Positions 1 through 7,948 of a stretch of 64,000 nucleotides of DNA are shown here, one piece after another. Each line of letters starts with the position of its first letter. Position 1 is the first letter of the stretch. A program made the position numbers and the translations under genes. Source of the stretch: Vibrio sp. VB16 (lineage in GTDB: Bacteria > Pseudomonadota > Gammaproteobacteria > Enterobacterales > Vibrionaceae); assembly GCF_015594925.2 (NCBI RefSeq), contig NZ_CP087590.1, forward strand, positions 1,426,001 to 1,490,000, in the 5' to 3' direction. The notes under the pieces were generated by a model. It was not told where the DNA came from. It saw only the letters and a program-made list of their open reading frames with translations, and searched no databases.

Positions 1-1070
1 CTTGAACGTTCAATGACAAATTCTATTAGATGAGTATGTTGGAAAATTCGATTTACTAACACACAGTCTTGCAAATTGTATTTTGCTAATGCCGGTTTGT
101 TATGGCGGAACATGTTGTTTATTTCTGCCATTCTGTCGTGGACGTTATGTATTGCCTTACCTTCGGAAAGCAGTTCTTGAGAAACGGACTCTAAAGACCA
201 AGAACGGAACGAATAGGTGGCGGTTTTAAGCGTATCAATACCATCCAATACCACTCTACCAGGAATAGAAATGAACCCCTGTTGCGTTTGGTTGGATTGC
301 CTGAAATAAGCATTTTGATTTCCTCTACCAATGGCGAGTTTAAGTCCATGCCATTCGGCCCGTTTGACTAATAACCTGAAATCAAAATCCACCACCATCC
401 AACCAAGAATGAGGTCTGGGTCGTAGTGTTTAAACCAATCTATGAGTGCGACTAACAACATCTTTTCATTTTCAACCCATTGAACTGGAGTTTCGCAAGG
501 TTCTGGTGAGCCAATCATAATCACACGATTATCAAGAGGTGAAGCCAATCCGACGGAATATAGAATGCCATTTTCTGAACATTCAATATCCAATGAGACA
601 TAGCTTAGGTTTGGGTGGTACGCACCCTTACGGCATTTCGCTTGCGTTATCTGGGTGTAGCCATTCTTTGCTGTTTTATAACCGGTAAACTCAATGCCCC
701 CTTGAATAAATCGTTCCATCAAATATCGATCTGCTAGGCGAACGTCGGATTCGATTGTTTCGATATCATTAGAGGTGAGCAGAGTTAAGATTTGGGTTTT
801 TAGGTATTGGTTTTCGCTGTAACAAGCGACGACCGCGTTTTGTAGAAAGTCTTTTAATTCAAGCGGCTTAAATTCTAATTTCTGTCTGTGTTCCAAGCAA
901 AGGCTTTGGACTTTTGACAAGTCAGTGGCTTTTATGAAAAAAAGGCTTTTTTCAGATTGAATCTTTAGTTGAGTTGGCCCCTCAGGTGTATTTAGCCACA
1001 GCTCAATCAAAGTTGACCCTTTGATATCTCGGGCGTGGCGTGTAAGGATAAACCCTTTTTGTAGATTCAA
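1..1070 (-). CDS. polB: DNA polymerase II (family B), N-terminal part
   Basis: The first 356 codons of a family B DNA polymerase are present; the rest runs off the left edge. DNA polymerase II is a repair polymerase that restarts and bypasses stalled forks. Visible motifs are those of the 3'-5' exonuclease domain: a DIEC motif (Exo I) near residue 155, a segment with DLILGW followed by VDFDF (Exo II), and YNLQDC (Exo III) near the window edge. The start is taken as TTG at 1070 because an AAGG ribosome-binding site sits 7 nt upstream; no ATG fits. In enterobacteria polB is SOS-controlled, but I found no convincing LexA palindrome upstream here. It is divergent from the uvrY-like gene, as in Vibrio cholerae. 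Confidence 0.93.
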   Translation of the reverse strand, partial: MNLQKGFILTRHARDIKGSTLIELWLNTPEGPTQLKIQSEKSLFFIKATDLSKVQSLCLEHRQKLEFKPLELKDFLQNAVVACYSENQYLKTQILTLLTSNDIETIESDVRLADRYLMERFIQGGIEFTGYKTAKNGYTQITQAKCRKGAYHPNLSYVSLDIECSENGILYSVGLASPLDNRVIMIGSPEPCETPVQWVENEKMLLVALIDWFKHYDPDLILGWMVVDFDFRLLVKRAEWHGLKLAIGRGNQNAYFRQSNQTQQGFISIPGRVVLDGIDTLKTATYSFRSWSLESVSQELLSEGKAIHNVHDRMAEINNMFRHNKPALAKYNLQDCVLVNRIFQHTHLIEFVIERS

Positions 1071-1355
1071 TTTGTAGCCTTAGGTACTGAACATGCTTGG
1101 ATAGTAGCAATTATTGTTGGCAAATAGCCAGTTGGTAGCGTAGTGTTGTATCGAATAATTAACGATTGATATAAAAATCGGCGTTAAATTAATTAGTTGA
1201 TAAATAGTCACTATAAAAAATAATGAAAGTTTGTGCTACGACTCATATGTAGTTAAGCATTCTTGTCTAAAATAGGTTAAAATCGTTATAGTATTGCGTA
1301 CCATTTCTCAAATTGAGATTCGGTTAGCAGAGGTTGGTAGTGTGGAGATACAAGT

Positions 1356-2000
1356 TTGATAAATGTTTTCCTTGTAGATGATCACGAGCTAGTTCGCACA
1401 GGGATAAGACGTATAATTGAAGACGTCCGTGGAATGAACGTAGCAGGGGAAGCTGAAAGCGGTGAAAATTCTGTAAAATGGTGTCGCAACAATCATGCGG
1501 ACGTCATACTCATGGACATGAATATGCCGGGTATTGGCGGTTTGGAAGCGACAAAAAAAATATTACGGTTTAATCCTGATGTAAAAATCATTGTATTGAC
1601 GGTACATACTGAAAATCCATTTCCGACAAAGGTAATGCAAGCAGGGGCTGCTGGTTATCTTACAAAGGGGGCTGCCCCAGACGAAATGGTGAACGCGATT
1701 CGAATGGTCCATAGCGGACAACGCTATATTTCCCCGGAAATTGCTCAACAGATGGCATTAAGTCAGTTTTCTTCAGCATCTGAAAATCCGTTTAAAGATC
1801 TTTCGGAGCGTGAGTTACAGATCATGCTGATGATTACGAAAGGACAAAGAGTAACGGATATTTCAGAGCAACTAAATCTGAGCCCTAAAACAGTCAACAG
1901 CTATCGCTATAGATTGTTCAGTAAATTAGATATCAATGGTGATGTGGAGTTAACTCATTTGGCCATTCGTCATGGAATGCTAGATACTGAGACATTGTAG
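1356..2000 (+). CDS. uvrY: VarA/GacA/UvrY two-component response regulator
   Basis: Transcriptional response regulator of the BarA/UvrY (VarS/VarA) system, which activates the Csr-controlling small RNAs and so controls carbon flow, motility and virulence. The receiver domain covers about residues 1-120, with the acidic pair D8-D9, phospho-acceptor D54 in LMDMNMPG and K104. A LuxR-type HTH follows at about 150-200 (LSEREL...ISEQLNLSPKTVNSY). The length of 214 aa fits the family. The start is TTG at 1356, with GGAG 8 nt upstream; a TTG start is also my recollection for the E. coli gene. Its stop overlaps the GTG start of uvrC by one base (TAGTG), so the two are translationally coupled. Confidence 0.96.
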   Translation: MINVFLVDDHELVRTGIRRIIEDVRGMNVAGEAESGENSVKWCRNNHADVILMDMNMPGIGGLEATKKILRFNPDVKIIVLTVHTENPFPTKVMQAGAAGYLTKGAAPDEMVNAIRMVHSGQRYISPEIAQQMALSQFSSASENPFKDLSERELQIMLMITKGQRVTDISEQLNLSPKTVNSYRYRLFSKLDINGDVELTHLAIRHGMLDTETL

Positions 2001-3832
2001 TGTCGAACAGTTTTGATTCATCCTCTTTTCTAAATACTGTCACAAATCAGCCCGGCGTATACAGAATGTATAACGCCGAGTCTGATATTATTTATGTGGG
2101 TAAAGCAAAAGACCTTAAAAAAAGGCTTTCTAGTTACTTTCGTAAAAATGTTGACGGTGAAAAAACGCGCGCTTTAGTTAGCCATATCGTAAAGATTGAC
2201 GTTACTGTTACCCATACGGAAACGGAAGCTCTGATTCTTGAGCACAACTATATTAAGCAGTATTTGCCGAAATATAATGTGTTGTTACGAGATGATAAAT
2301 CCTACCCCTATATTTTCATAAGCGCCCATAAGCATCCCCGTTTGTCCTCTCACCGAGGTGCCAAAAAACGTAAGGGTGAGTATTTTGGTCCGTATCCCGA
2401 CTCAGGGGCTGTTAGAGAAACATTGCATTTGATACAAAAAATATTCCCAGTAAGACAATGTGAAGATACCGTTTATGGTAATCGCACTCGGCCTTGCTTA
2501 ATGTATCAAATCGGACGTTGTGCGGCGCCATGTGTGTCTAATCTCATTAGCGATGATGAGTACTCAGAACTCGTTGGTATGGTTCGGCTGTTTTTGCAAG
2601 GCAAAGACAAGCAGGTTATCTCTGAACTTGTCGACAAGATGGAGCAAGCTAGTATAGCGCTTCGATTTGAAGATGCAGCAAAACTAAGAGATCAAATCCA
2701 GGCAATAAGAAGAGTGCAAGAACAACAGTTTGTCTCTGAAGATAGTATGGATGACTTAGATATTTTAGGATTCGCGCAAGAAAACGGGCTAGCGTGTATT
2801 CATATATTGATGGTTAGACAAGGCAAAATATTAGGCAGCCGAAGCCACTTTCCCAAGATACCTAATAACACGGAAAGAGAAGAAGTGTTTTATAGCTTTT
2901 TGAGTCAGTATTATCTTGGACACAATGAAGCGCGTACCATACCTACTCGTATTGTGCTAAATAAAGGGCTGTTTACCGAAGGTGAACCATTGCAAGAAGC
3001 GCTCACTAAGCTAGCAGGGCGGAAAGTATCATTCCATCAAGATCCAACAGGGACCCGTGGGCAGTACTTAAAACTTGCCAATACCAATGCGTTGACCGCC
3101 ATTACAACCAAAATAAATCACAAGATGACGATTAACCAGCGCGTATCGGCTCTACAAGATGAACTAGGCATCGAATCAATTCGTCGCATGGAGTGTTTTG
3201 ATATAAGCCACACGATGGGTGAAAGTACCATCGCTTCTTGCGTTGTATTTAACCATGAAGGGCCAGTCAAGTCAGAGTATAGACGTTATAACATAACGGG
3301 TATCACGGGTGGGGATGATTATGCGGCGATGGGACAAGTTCTGGATAGACGGTATAGTAAACAGCTGGATGTGGAGAAAATCCCTGATATTGTTTTCGTT
3401 GACGGTGGTAAAGGCCAACTCAATCGCGCGCATCAGATTCTTTCTTCCCATTGGGAAGATTGGCCCAAACGTCCAAGGCTTATTGGTATTGCAAAAGGTG
3501 TAACGAGAAAGCCCGGCCTAGAAACATTGATTACGATTGAAGGCGATGAGTTTAATCTGCCAAGTGACGCGCCTGCTTTACATTTAATTCAACATATTAG
3601 AGACGAAAGTCATAATCATGCAATTGCCGGGCATAGAGCAAAACGTGCGAAGACGAGAAGAACCAGTTCTTTAGAAGGCATTGAGGGTATCGGGCCCAAA
3701 AGACGCCAATCATTGCTCAAATTTATGGGTGGGCTTCAGGAACTCAAGCGAGCAAGTGTAGAAGATATAAGCAAAATACCGGGAATTAGTCTTTCTTTAG
3801 CAGAAAAGATACATCAGTCATTGAAAGAATAG
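2000..3832 (+). CDS. uvrC: Excinuclease ABC subunit C
   Basis: UvrC makes the two incisions flanking a lesion during nucleotide excision repair after UvrA/UvrB recognition. At 610 aa it is full length. The N-terminal GIY-YIG nuclease domain is visible (PGVYRMY, then YVGKAKDLKKR, residues about 18-45). A UvrB-interacting UVR segment lies at about 205-240, an RNase H-like endonuclease domain in the middle contains the ECFDISH stretch and DGGKGQL, and the C-terminus carries a double helix-hairpin-helix (GIEGIGPKRR, KIPGIS). The GTG start at 2000 overlaps the uvrY stop. uvrY-uvrC coupling is the classical gamma-proteobacterial arrangement. Confidence 0.98.
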   Translation: MSNSFDSSSFLNTVTNQPGVYRMYNAESDIIYVGKAKDLKKRLSSYFRKNVDGEKTRALVSHIVKIDVTVTHTETEALILEHNYIKQYLPKYNVLLRDDKSYPYIFISAHKHPRLSSHRGAKKRKGEYFGPYPDSGAVRETLHLIQKIFPVRQCEDTVYGNRTRPCLMYQIGRCAAPCVSNLISDDEYSELVGMVRLFLQGKDKQVISELVDKMEQASIALRFEDAAKLRDQIQAIRRVQEQQFVSEDSMDDLDILGFAQENGLACIHILMVRQGKILGSRSHFPKIPNNTEREEVFYSFLSQYYLGHNEARTIPTRIVLNKGLFTEGEPLQEALTKLAGRKVSFHQDPTGTRGQYLKLANTNALTAITTKINHKMTINQRVSALQDELGIESIRRMECFDISHTMGESTIASCVVFNHEGPVKSEYRRYNITGITGGDDYAAMGQVLDRRYSKQLDVEKIPDIVFVDGGKGQLNRAHQILSSHWEDWPKRPRLIGIAKGVTRKPGLETLITIEGDEFNLPSDAPALHLIQHIRDESHNHAIAGHRAKRAKTRRTSSLEGIEGIGPKRRQSLLKFMGGLQELKRASVEDISKIPGISLSLAEKIHQSLKE

Positions 3833-3878
3833 TATTTTTCCCGCACCATTACCTCGCGGTTTACAAGAGCTAACTATA

Positions 3879-4436
3879 ATGCGTTTTACCATACCAAATA
3901 TACTTACTTTATTACGATTGGCGTTAATACCAGTTTTGGTCATTGTTTTTTATCTTCCCTACAGTTGGGCTCCTTTTGCTGCGGCAATGGTCTTTTGGTT
4001 TGCTGCTGTCACAGATTATTTCGATGGCATGCTCGCCCGTAAACTGGGTCAAACTTCTCGCTTCGGTGCTTTTCTTGATCCTGTTGCCGATAAGGTAATG
4101 GTCGCAACAGCTCTTATTTTAATTACCGAGCATTACGAGACTATCTGGATAACCATTCCAGCTGTCACCATGATTTCACGAGAGATCATTATATCTGCAT
4201 TGCGAGAATGGATGGCAGAAATTGGCAAGCGAGCTAGTGTGGCGGTTTCATGGGTTGGGAAAGTCAAAACCGTGGCGCAGATGTTTGCTTTATGGGTGTT
4301 AATATGGCGTTATGATGATTGGATGGTTTGGGTTGGTTATGCGGCACTTTATATTGCAACGATACTAACTTATTGGTCTATGATTCAATATCTAGCGGCA
4401 GCGAAGGGTGACCTGTTAGATAAGAAACACCAATAA
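3879..4436 (+). CDS. pgsA: CDP-diacylglycerol-glycerol-3-phosphate 3-phosphatidyltransferase
   Basis: Inner-membrane enzyme that makes phosphatidylglycerophosphate from CDP-diacylglycerol and glycerol-3-phosphate, the committed step to phosphatidylglycerol and cardiolipin. The CDP-alcohol phosphotransferase signature is clear at about residues 47-72: DYFDG, then AR, then a G-x3-D-x3-D run ending in FLDPVADK. Several hydrophobic segments span 185 aa, the usual length. It starts 46 bp after uvrC and is followed by a strong terminator, so it closes the uvrY-uvrC-pgsA unit. In E. coli the same three genes are followed by the glyW-cysT-leuZ tRNAs, and a Cys/Gly/Leu tRNA region follows here as well. 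Confidence 0.97.
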   Translation: MRFTIPNILTLLRLALIPVLVIVFYLPYSWAPFAAAMVFWFAAVTDYFDGMLARKLGQTSRFGAFLDPVADKVMVATALILITEHYETIWITIPAVTMISREIIISALREWMAEIGKRASVAVSWVGKVKTVAQMFALWVLIWRYDDWMVWVGYAALYIATILTYWSMIQYLAAAKGDLLDKKHQ

Positions 4437-4455
4437 GTTTGAGAGTGATTTAAAG

Positions 4456-4478
4456 GCGAGCAGTGGCTCGCTTTTTTT
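4456..4478 (+). terminator. Rho-independent terminator after pgsA
   Basis: A perfect 6-bp GC-rich stem (GCGAGC / GCTCGC) with an AGTG loop is followed by seven T residues. It lies 20 bp after the pgsA stop. Confidence 0.9.
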
Positions 4479-4624
4479 GTCTCTAAAGAAGGTAAGTAGG
4501 GTATTGGGTACGAGAACTGGCAAGTTATCTTACGGATTTATAGCGAATTTATGCTACTAAAGTAATCAATCTTAGCAGAACTGATCGCAAAGTAACCAAA
4601 CGATACAAAAAAATAAAAATAGTG

Positions 4625-4652
4625 TTGACTCACCTCGGTGAATCCGTAAAAT
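4625..4652 (+). promoter_or_regulatory. Sigma70 promoter of tRNA-Cys/Gly unit, stringent-type discriminator
   Basis: TTGACT (4625-4630) and TAAAAT (4647-4652) are separated by 16 bp. The GC-rich stretch GCCTCCCG that follows directly is typical of stable-RNA promoters under ppGpp control. The same architecture recurs before both tRNA-Leu genes in this window. Confidence 0.8.
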
Positions 4653-4707
4653 GCCTCCCGTACTCAAGAGGAACTGAATAAGTTTCTCTGGCAAGAAGAG
4701 ATACAAC

Positions 4708-4781
4708 GGCGCGTTGGCAGAGAGGCTATGCAGCGGATTGCAAATCCGTGGACCTCGGTTCGATTCCGGGACGCGCCTCCA
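4708..4781 (+). tRNA. cysT: tRNA-Cys (GCA)
   Basis: The 74-nt cloverleaf has acceptor GGCGCGT pairing with ACGCGCC, anticodon loop TTGCAAA with GCA at 4740-4742, a T arm with GGTTCGATTCC, and an encoded CCA at 4779-4781. It is first in a two-tRNA transcript with tRNA-Gly. Confidence 0.97.
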
Positions 4782-4800
4782 TTTCTTTATGGAATGAATT

Positions 4801-4876
4801 GCGATACTAGCTCAGTTGGTAGAGCGCAACCTTGCCAAGGTTGAGGTCATCGGTTCGAACCCGATGTATCGCTCCA
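4801..4876 (+). tRNA. glyW: tRNA-Gly (GCC), copy 1
   Basis: The 76-nt cloverleaf has acceptor GCGATAC/GTATCGC, anticodon GCC at 4834-4836, T arm GGTTCGAACC and encoded CCA. It differs from the copy at 7303 at one acceptor base pair (ATAC/GTAT versus ACAC/GTGT) and is otherwise the same, indicating duplication. Confidence 0.97.
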
Positions 4877-4886
4877 ATTTGTAATA

Positions 4887-4916
4887 AAGCCTTAGCAGAA
4901 ATGCTAGGGCTTTTTT
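4887..4916 (+). terminator. Terminator of tRNA-Cys/Gly unit
   Basis: A 10-bp stem (AAGCCTTAGC / GCTAGGGCTT, one G-U) with loop AGAAAT is followed by a T run. The same module, nearly base for base, follows the tRNA-Gly at 7303 and every 190-bp repeat unit downstream. Confidence 0.92.
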
Positions 4917-4966
4917 ACGTCTGGATATTGATGAAACAATAGCGATCAATACCAAACAGTAGAATC

Positions 4967-4994
4967 AAAAAAGGAAGCACAAGTGCTTCCTTTT
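4967..4994 (-). terminator. Terminator of the CBM48 gene
   Basis: A 12-bp perfect stem (4969-4980 with 4983-4994) has a 2-nt loop on paper. On the minus strand it ends in a six-T run. It lies 23 bp beyond the minus-strand stop codon and could also act in the other direction. Confidence 0.8.
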
Positions 4995-5016
4995 GGAATA
5001 TGATTGTTTCCGCCTA

Positions 5017-5319
5017 CTATGCAGCTTCTACTGTCGAAATTAGACTGTTGTCAGTGCCAAAGCTATTTCTTACATAGTCATCTGCAGCTTGATCGTTCTC
5101 CCAGCTTTCACCATCGATTAGATAGCGAAATTGGAACGTGTCGCCTTTTGGCAAACGAAGCTTTAGAGTGAATGCTTTGTTCTTTTTGTTCAATTTCATT
5201 GGAGTCGCTTCCCAACTATTGAAATCACCTGCGATTGCGACACTGGTTTCTTCACTTTGAGGCCACTCGAATGTTACTTCTACTTCGTCTTTAGTTTTAA
5301 AAAAGCGCTTCTTCAACAT
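5017..5319 (-). CDS. Single-domain CBM48 (isoamylase N-terminal-like) glycogen-binding protein
   Basis: The 100-aa protein is almost entirely one carbohydrate-binding module 48 fold: VEVTFEWP at the start, then VAIAGDFNSWEATPMK (the family's GDFN.W signature), KLRLPKGD, and FQFRYLIDGESWENDQAAD. This fold normally sits in glycogen-branching and debranching enzymes or AMPK beta subunits; here no catalytic domain is attached. There is no signal peptide, so it is probably cytoplasmic and binds glycogen or a partner enzyme. It is monocistronic, with a purine-rich AGGAAAAAT ribosome-binding site and its own terminator, and sits between two tRNA units. Substrate binding is inferred from the fold only. 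Confidence 0.85.
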   Translation of the reverse strand: MLKKRFFKTKDEVEVTFEWPQSEETSVAIAGDFNSWEATPMKLNKKNKAFTLKLRLPKGDTFQFRYLIDGESWENDQAADDYVRNSFGTDNSLISTVEAA

Positions 5320-5666
5320 TTATTTTTCCTATAGATACCAAACATAATGCCTAATTTGTAGACGATTTTGTGACGCAGTTCAAGTCTTTTTAGCATTACT
5401 GTGGTTTCTGAAGTTGGCGATTATGGTAGTACAACGCATGATTTTTGGGACGAACATATGTAACCCTATGCTGCGTAAGGATTAATTGATAATTAACCAA
5501 TTGATATTATGTGTAAAAATAAAAATGATATTTTTAGAAAGTATTTGTGTCAGCCGTGTGAATTACGTTTCCTGCTGGATTAATGTGATTAGAAGACTAT
5601 GCGTTTATGTCTGAATAAAGCCACCAATTAACACAATCATTGTTTATGTGCTGTAATTGTTAATAC
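5320..5666. other. Gene-free stretch between CBM48 and HDOD genes
   Basis: AT-rich sequence that must carry the divergent promoters of the CBM48 gene (minus) and the HDOD gene (plus). I see no RNA gene, no strong palindrome and no convincing -35/-10 pair. Confidence 0.5.
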
Positions 5667-6953
5667 ATGTTACAGGTATTAACCTGTTATCTTTATATAC
5701 CGGAAAAACAATTGCCTAAAGAAAGTACAGCCGAACGATTATTCACGAATAAACGGTACAACACCGAAGCTGAGAGTGTCGCTAGAAAAATAGCTGAGCA
5801 GACTTTAATTCGACATGCTCAATGGCTTGTTAGTATGCGATATTTGGTAGATCAAGCTGATGTAGACACCATATTAAGCGCTCAAGGTGAGTATTGTGAA
5901 TCGGTTATTTTTGAAGAAAAAGAACGTATCACGGAAAATCAAAGGGTGCTTTTGCAGTGCGAAAAATTAAAAGTAATTGAAAGGCAAGAGCGATTAGAAG
6001 AGCGACAATTCATTTTAGATAAAGTGGTAACACGTGTAGCAATGAAAACAGAGAGGTTGATGATAGAGAAGCTTTCTACATTATCGGTTGATAGACTTAT
6101 TTGGGGCTTTCCGCAGTTTGACCATTTCAGTTCATTTGCTTATTCAGCTTCATTAAATTTTTCAAAGCTGGGTTCATTAACAGCGTTAAGCCAGTCGCTT
6201 AAATCTAATGTACTTGATCTGGTTGGTAATTCGAAGTTTTGTGAGTTACTTGGTAAATCCCCCAAACACACGAACGACCCTAACATTGCCATTGGTTATA
6301 TCGGTATAAATAACTGCCGTAGGCTATTTCCAGTACTCATGGCGAAACCGTTACTCAGATGGTCAGATAAAAATACTAAAATAATGTCACCTAAGTTATG
6401 GCAGCAACTGATTGTTACCGCGAACGTCACGAGACTACGCTTAGTAAAAGCAGGGTATAAGGAGCCAGACGAAGGTATTCTTCTCGGAACCATCCGTTCT
6501 TTAGCGCAAATCGCCATTTGTAATTATTTTTCGCAATTCTTTGAAGACGCGCTTGTCAGCGTAATGAAAGAGTGCAGAGAGAATGAAGACATGGAATCTT
6601 ATTTTGCGTGCGCAGAAGTAAAACCAACATTAGCTGTATTGCCTAATGTTATTTATAAACTAGATAGGCTATTGACCGAAAGGATAGTTCAGCATATTGA
6701 ATGGGATCAACGAGTCTTGCACCTACGGGGTGCTTTGCTGGAAGACGTATCTGATACACCTATATTGAAGAGAAGCCTGCATGGTGTTGCACTAGGGCAG
6801 GCTAGGGCATTTGCTATCTATGACATGCTAGGCAGAAGTTCAGCGTTTGTAGATAAACACGCACCTTATTGGTTTGCAAATGTCCAACTAGATGGTGAAG
6901 CGCTTAACGCATTAAAAAATAGTAACCCCGGTAAGTTGACGCTTTCTATGTAG
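5667..6953 (+). CDS. HDOD-domain protein with coiled-coil N-terminal extension
   Basis: The protein has 428 aa from ATG 5667. Residues about 150-390 resemble the HDOD fold, a catalytically dead HD-phosphohydrolase relative used in signalling. The hallmarks are IAIGYIGINNCRRLFP, then a Trp-containing helix ending in VTANVTR, then EGILLGTIRSLAQIA in place of the usual GLLHDIG. Residues about 75-140 are charged and rich in E, Q, R and K, predicting a coiled coil. An in-frame TAA at 5661 rules out a start further upstream. ATG 5667 lacks a ribosome-binding site, whereas TTG 5712 has GGAA about 7 nt before it, so the protein may begin MPKESTAERL. The signal it senses cannot be told from sequence. 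Confidence 0.7.
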   Translation: MLQVLTCYLYIPEKQLPKESTAERLFTNKRYNTEAESVARKIAEQTLIRHAQWLVSMRYLVDQADVDTILSAQGEYCESVIFEEKERITENQRVLLQCEKLKVIERQERLEERQFILDKVVTRVAMKTERLMIEKLSTLSVDRLIWGFPQFDHFSSFAYSASLNFSKLGSLTALSQSLKSNVLDLVGNSKFCELLGKSPKHTNDPNIAIGYIGINNCRRLFPVLMAKPLLRWSDKNTKIMSPKLWQQLIVTANVTRLRLVKAGYKEPDEGILLGTIRSLAQIAICNYFSQFFEDALVSVMKECRENEDMESYFACAEVKPTLAVLPNVIYKLDRLLTERIVQHIEWDQRVLHLRGALLEDVSDTPILKRSLHGVALGQARAFAIYDMLGRSSAFVDKHAPYWFANVQLDGEALNALKNSNPGKLTLSM

Positions 6954-6965
6954 TTTTAATTCTAA

Positions 6966-7004
6966 ATGACTATTTTTTCCTCTTTGAGATTAAAAAATAG
7001 TCAT
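6966..7004 (+). terminator. Hairpin after HDOD gene
   Basis: A 13-bp perfect inverted repeat (6966-6978 with 6992-7004) and a 13-nt loop start 12 bp after the stop codon. The stem has internal A/T runs instead of a trailing T tract, so termination efficiency is uncertain. Confidence 0.55.
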
Positions 7005-7030
7005 ACGGTTAAAAAGTTAATAATTTTTGG

Positions 7031-7058
7031 TTGACTCATTTTCTGAATCCAGTAAAGT
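7031..7058 (+). promoter_or_regulatory. Sigma70 promoter of tRNA-Leu/Gly unit
   Basis: TTGACT (7031-7036) and TAAAGT (7053-7058) have a 16-bp spacer. The order of elements and the sequence around the -35 resemble the promoter of the tRNA-Cys/Gly unit. A leader of about 120 nt precedes tRNA-Leu. Confidence 0.72.
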
Positions 7059-7181
7059 ACAGCCCTGTTCTGGAAGCGAAGTTAAACGCTTTATAGAAAC
7101 GAAATTTGCGATATTGACTCGTCAGTATCAAGATGGTGTCTAACTAAAATCAGTTAGTAGCATAGCAAGAAAGAATTGCGT

Positions 7182-7268
7182 GCCCTGGTGGTGGAATTGG
7201 TAGACACAAGGGATTTAAAATCCCTCGGCGTTCGCGCTGTGCCGGTTCAAGTCCGGCCCGGGGCACCA
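7182..7268 (+). tRNA. leuZ: tRNA-Leu (TAA), copy 1
   Basis: An 87-nt class II tRNA. The anticodon loop TTTAAAA has TAA at 7216-7218, the variable arm is long (CGGCGTTCGCGCTG), the T arm is GGTTCAAGTCC and CCA is encoded. The sequence is the same as the copy at 23851. It is followed after 34 nt by tRNA-Gly. Confidence 0.97.
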
Positions 7269-7302
7269 TCTAATAAAGTCTGTATTCTATGAATACAGCA
7301 CT

Positions 7303-7378
7303 GCGACACTAGCTCAGTTGGTAGAGCGCAACCTTGCCAAGGTTGAGGTCATCGGTTCGAACCCGATGTGTCGCTCCA
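7303..7378 (+). tRNA. tRNA-Gly (GCC), copy 2, at head of repeat array
   Basis: An intact 76-nt cloverleaf with acceptor GCGACAC/GTGTCGC, anticodon GCC at 7336-7338 and encoded CCA. Its 3' part, from 7333 onward, begins the first of the 190-bp tandem repeat units; the following units contain only that 3' part. Confidence 0.97.
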
Positions 7379-7386
7379 ATTTGTAA

Positions 7387-7416
7387 AAGCCTTAGCAGAA
7401 ATGCTAGGGCTTTTTT
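7387..7416 (+). terminator. Terminator after tRNA-Gly copy 2 (first of four)
   Basis: The stem AAGCCTTAGC / GCTAGGGCTT with AGAAAT loop is followed by a T run. Equivalent copies lie at 7577-7606, 7767-7796 and 7957-7986, one per repeat unit. Confidence 0.92.
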
Positions 7417-7522
7417 ACGTCTAAGCCTCAACGCCATCAACGTTCGTCATTCTCTTCCTCCGCCCAGCGAATAATGGGGCACAAGGATATAATGAAGTGC
7501 ATAACATGGTAGAGGAGAAACG

Positions 7523-7568
7523 CTTGCCAAGGTTGAGGTCATCGGTTCGAACCCGATGTGTCGCTCCA
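7523..7568 (+). pseudogene. tRNA-Gly 3' fragment (repeat unit 2)
   Basis: Forty-six bases match tRNA-Gly from the anticodon loop through the T arm and acceptor 3' strand to CCA. The acceptor 5' strand and most of the D arm are missing, so no full cloverleaf can form. Confidence 0.92.
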
Positions 7569-7712
7569 ATTTGTAAAAGCCTTAGCAGAAATGCTAGGGC
7601 TTTTTTACGTCTAGGCCTCAACGCCATCAACGTTCGTCATTCTCTTCCTCCGCCCAGCGAATAATGGGGCACAAGGATATAATGAAGTGCATAACATGGT
7701 AGAGGAGAAACG

Positions 7713-7758
7713 CTTGCCAAGGTTGAGGTCATCGGTTCGAACCCGATGTGTCGCTCCA
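7713..7758 (+). pseudogene. tRNA-Gly 3' fragment (repeat unit 3)
   Basis: Same 46-nt tRNA-Gly 3' fragment as at 7523, without the 5' half. Confidence 0.92.
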
Positions 7759-7902
7759 ATTTGTAAAAGCCTTAGCAGAAATGCTAGGGCTTTTTTACGT
7801 CTAGGCCTCAACGCCATCAACGTTCGTCATTCTCTTCCTCCGCCCAGCGAATAATGGGGCACAAGGATATAATGAAGTGCATAACATGGTAGAGAAGAAA
7901 CG

Positions 7903-7948
7903 CTTGCCAAGGTTGAGGTCATCGGTTCGAACCCGATGTGTCGCTCCA
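7903..7948 (+). pseudogene. tRNA-Gly 3' fragment (repeat unit 4, partial unit)
   Basis: Same 46-nt tRNA-Gly 3' fragment. This unit ends shortly after its terminator, near 8022, where the array meets the 3' end of the AraC-type gene. Confidence 0.92.

Noticed and set aside
1071..1355. LexA box before polB
   Set aside because: Searched for CTG-N10-CAG; the closest, starting CTGAACATGC, lacks the second half.
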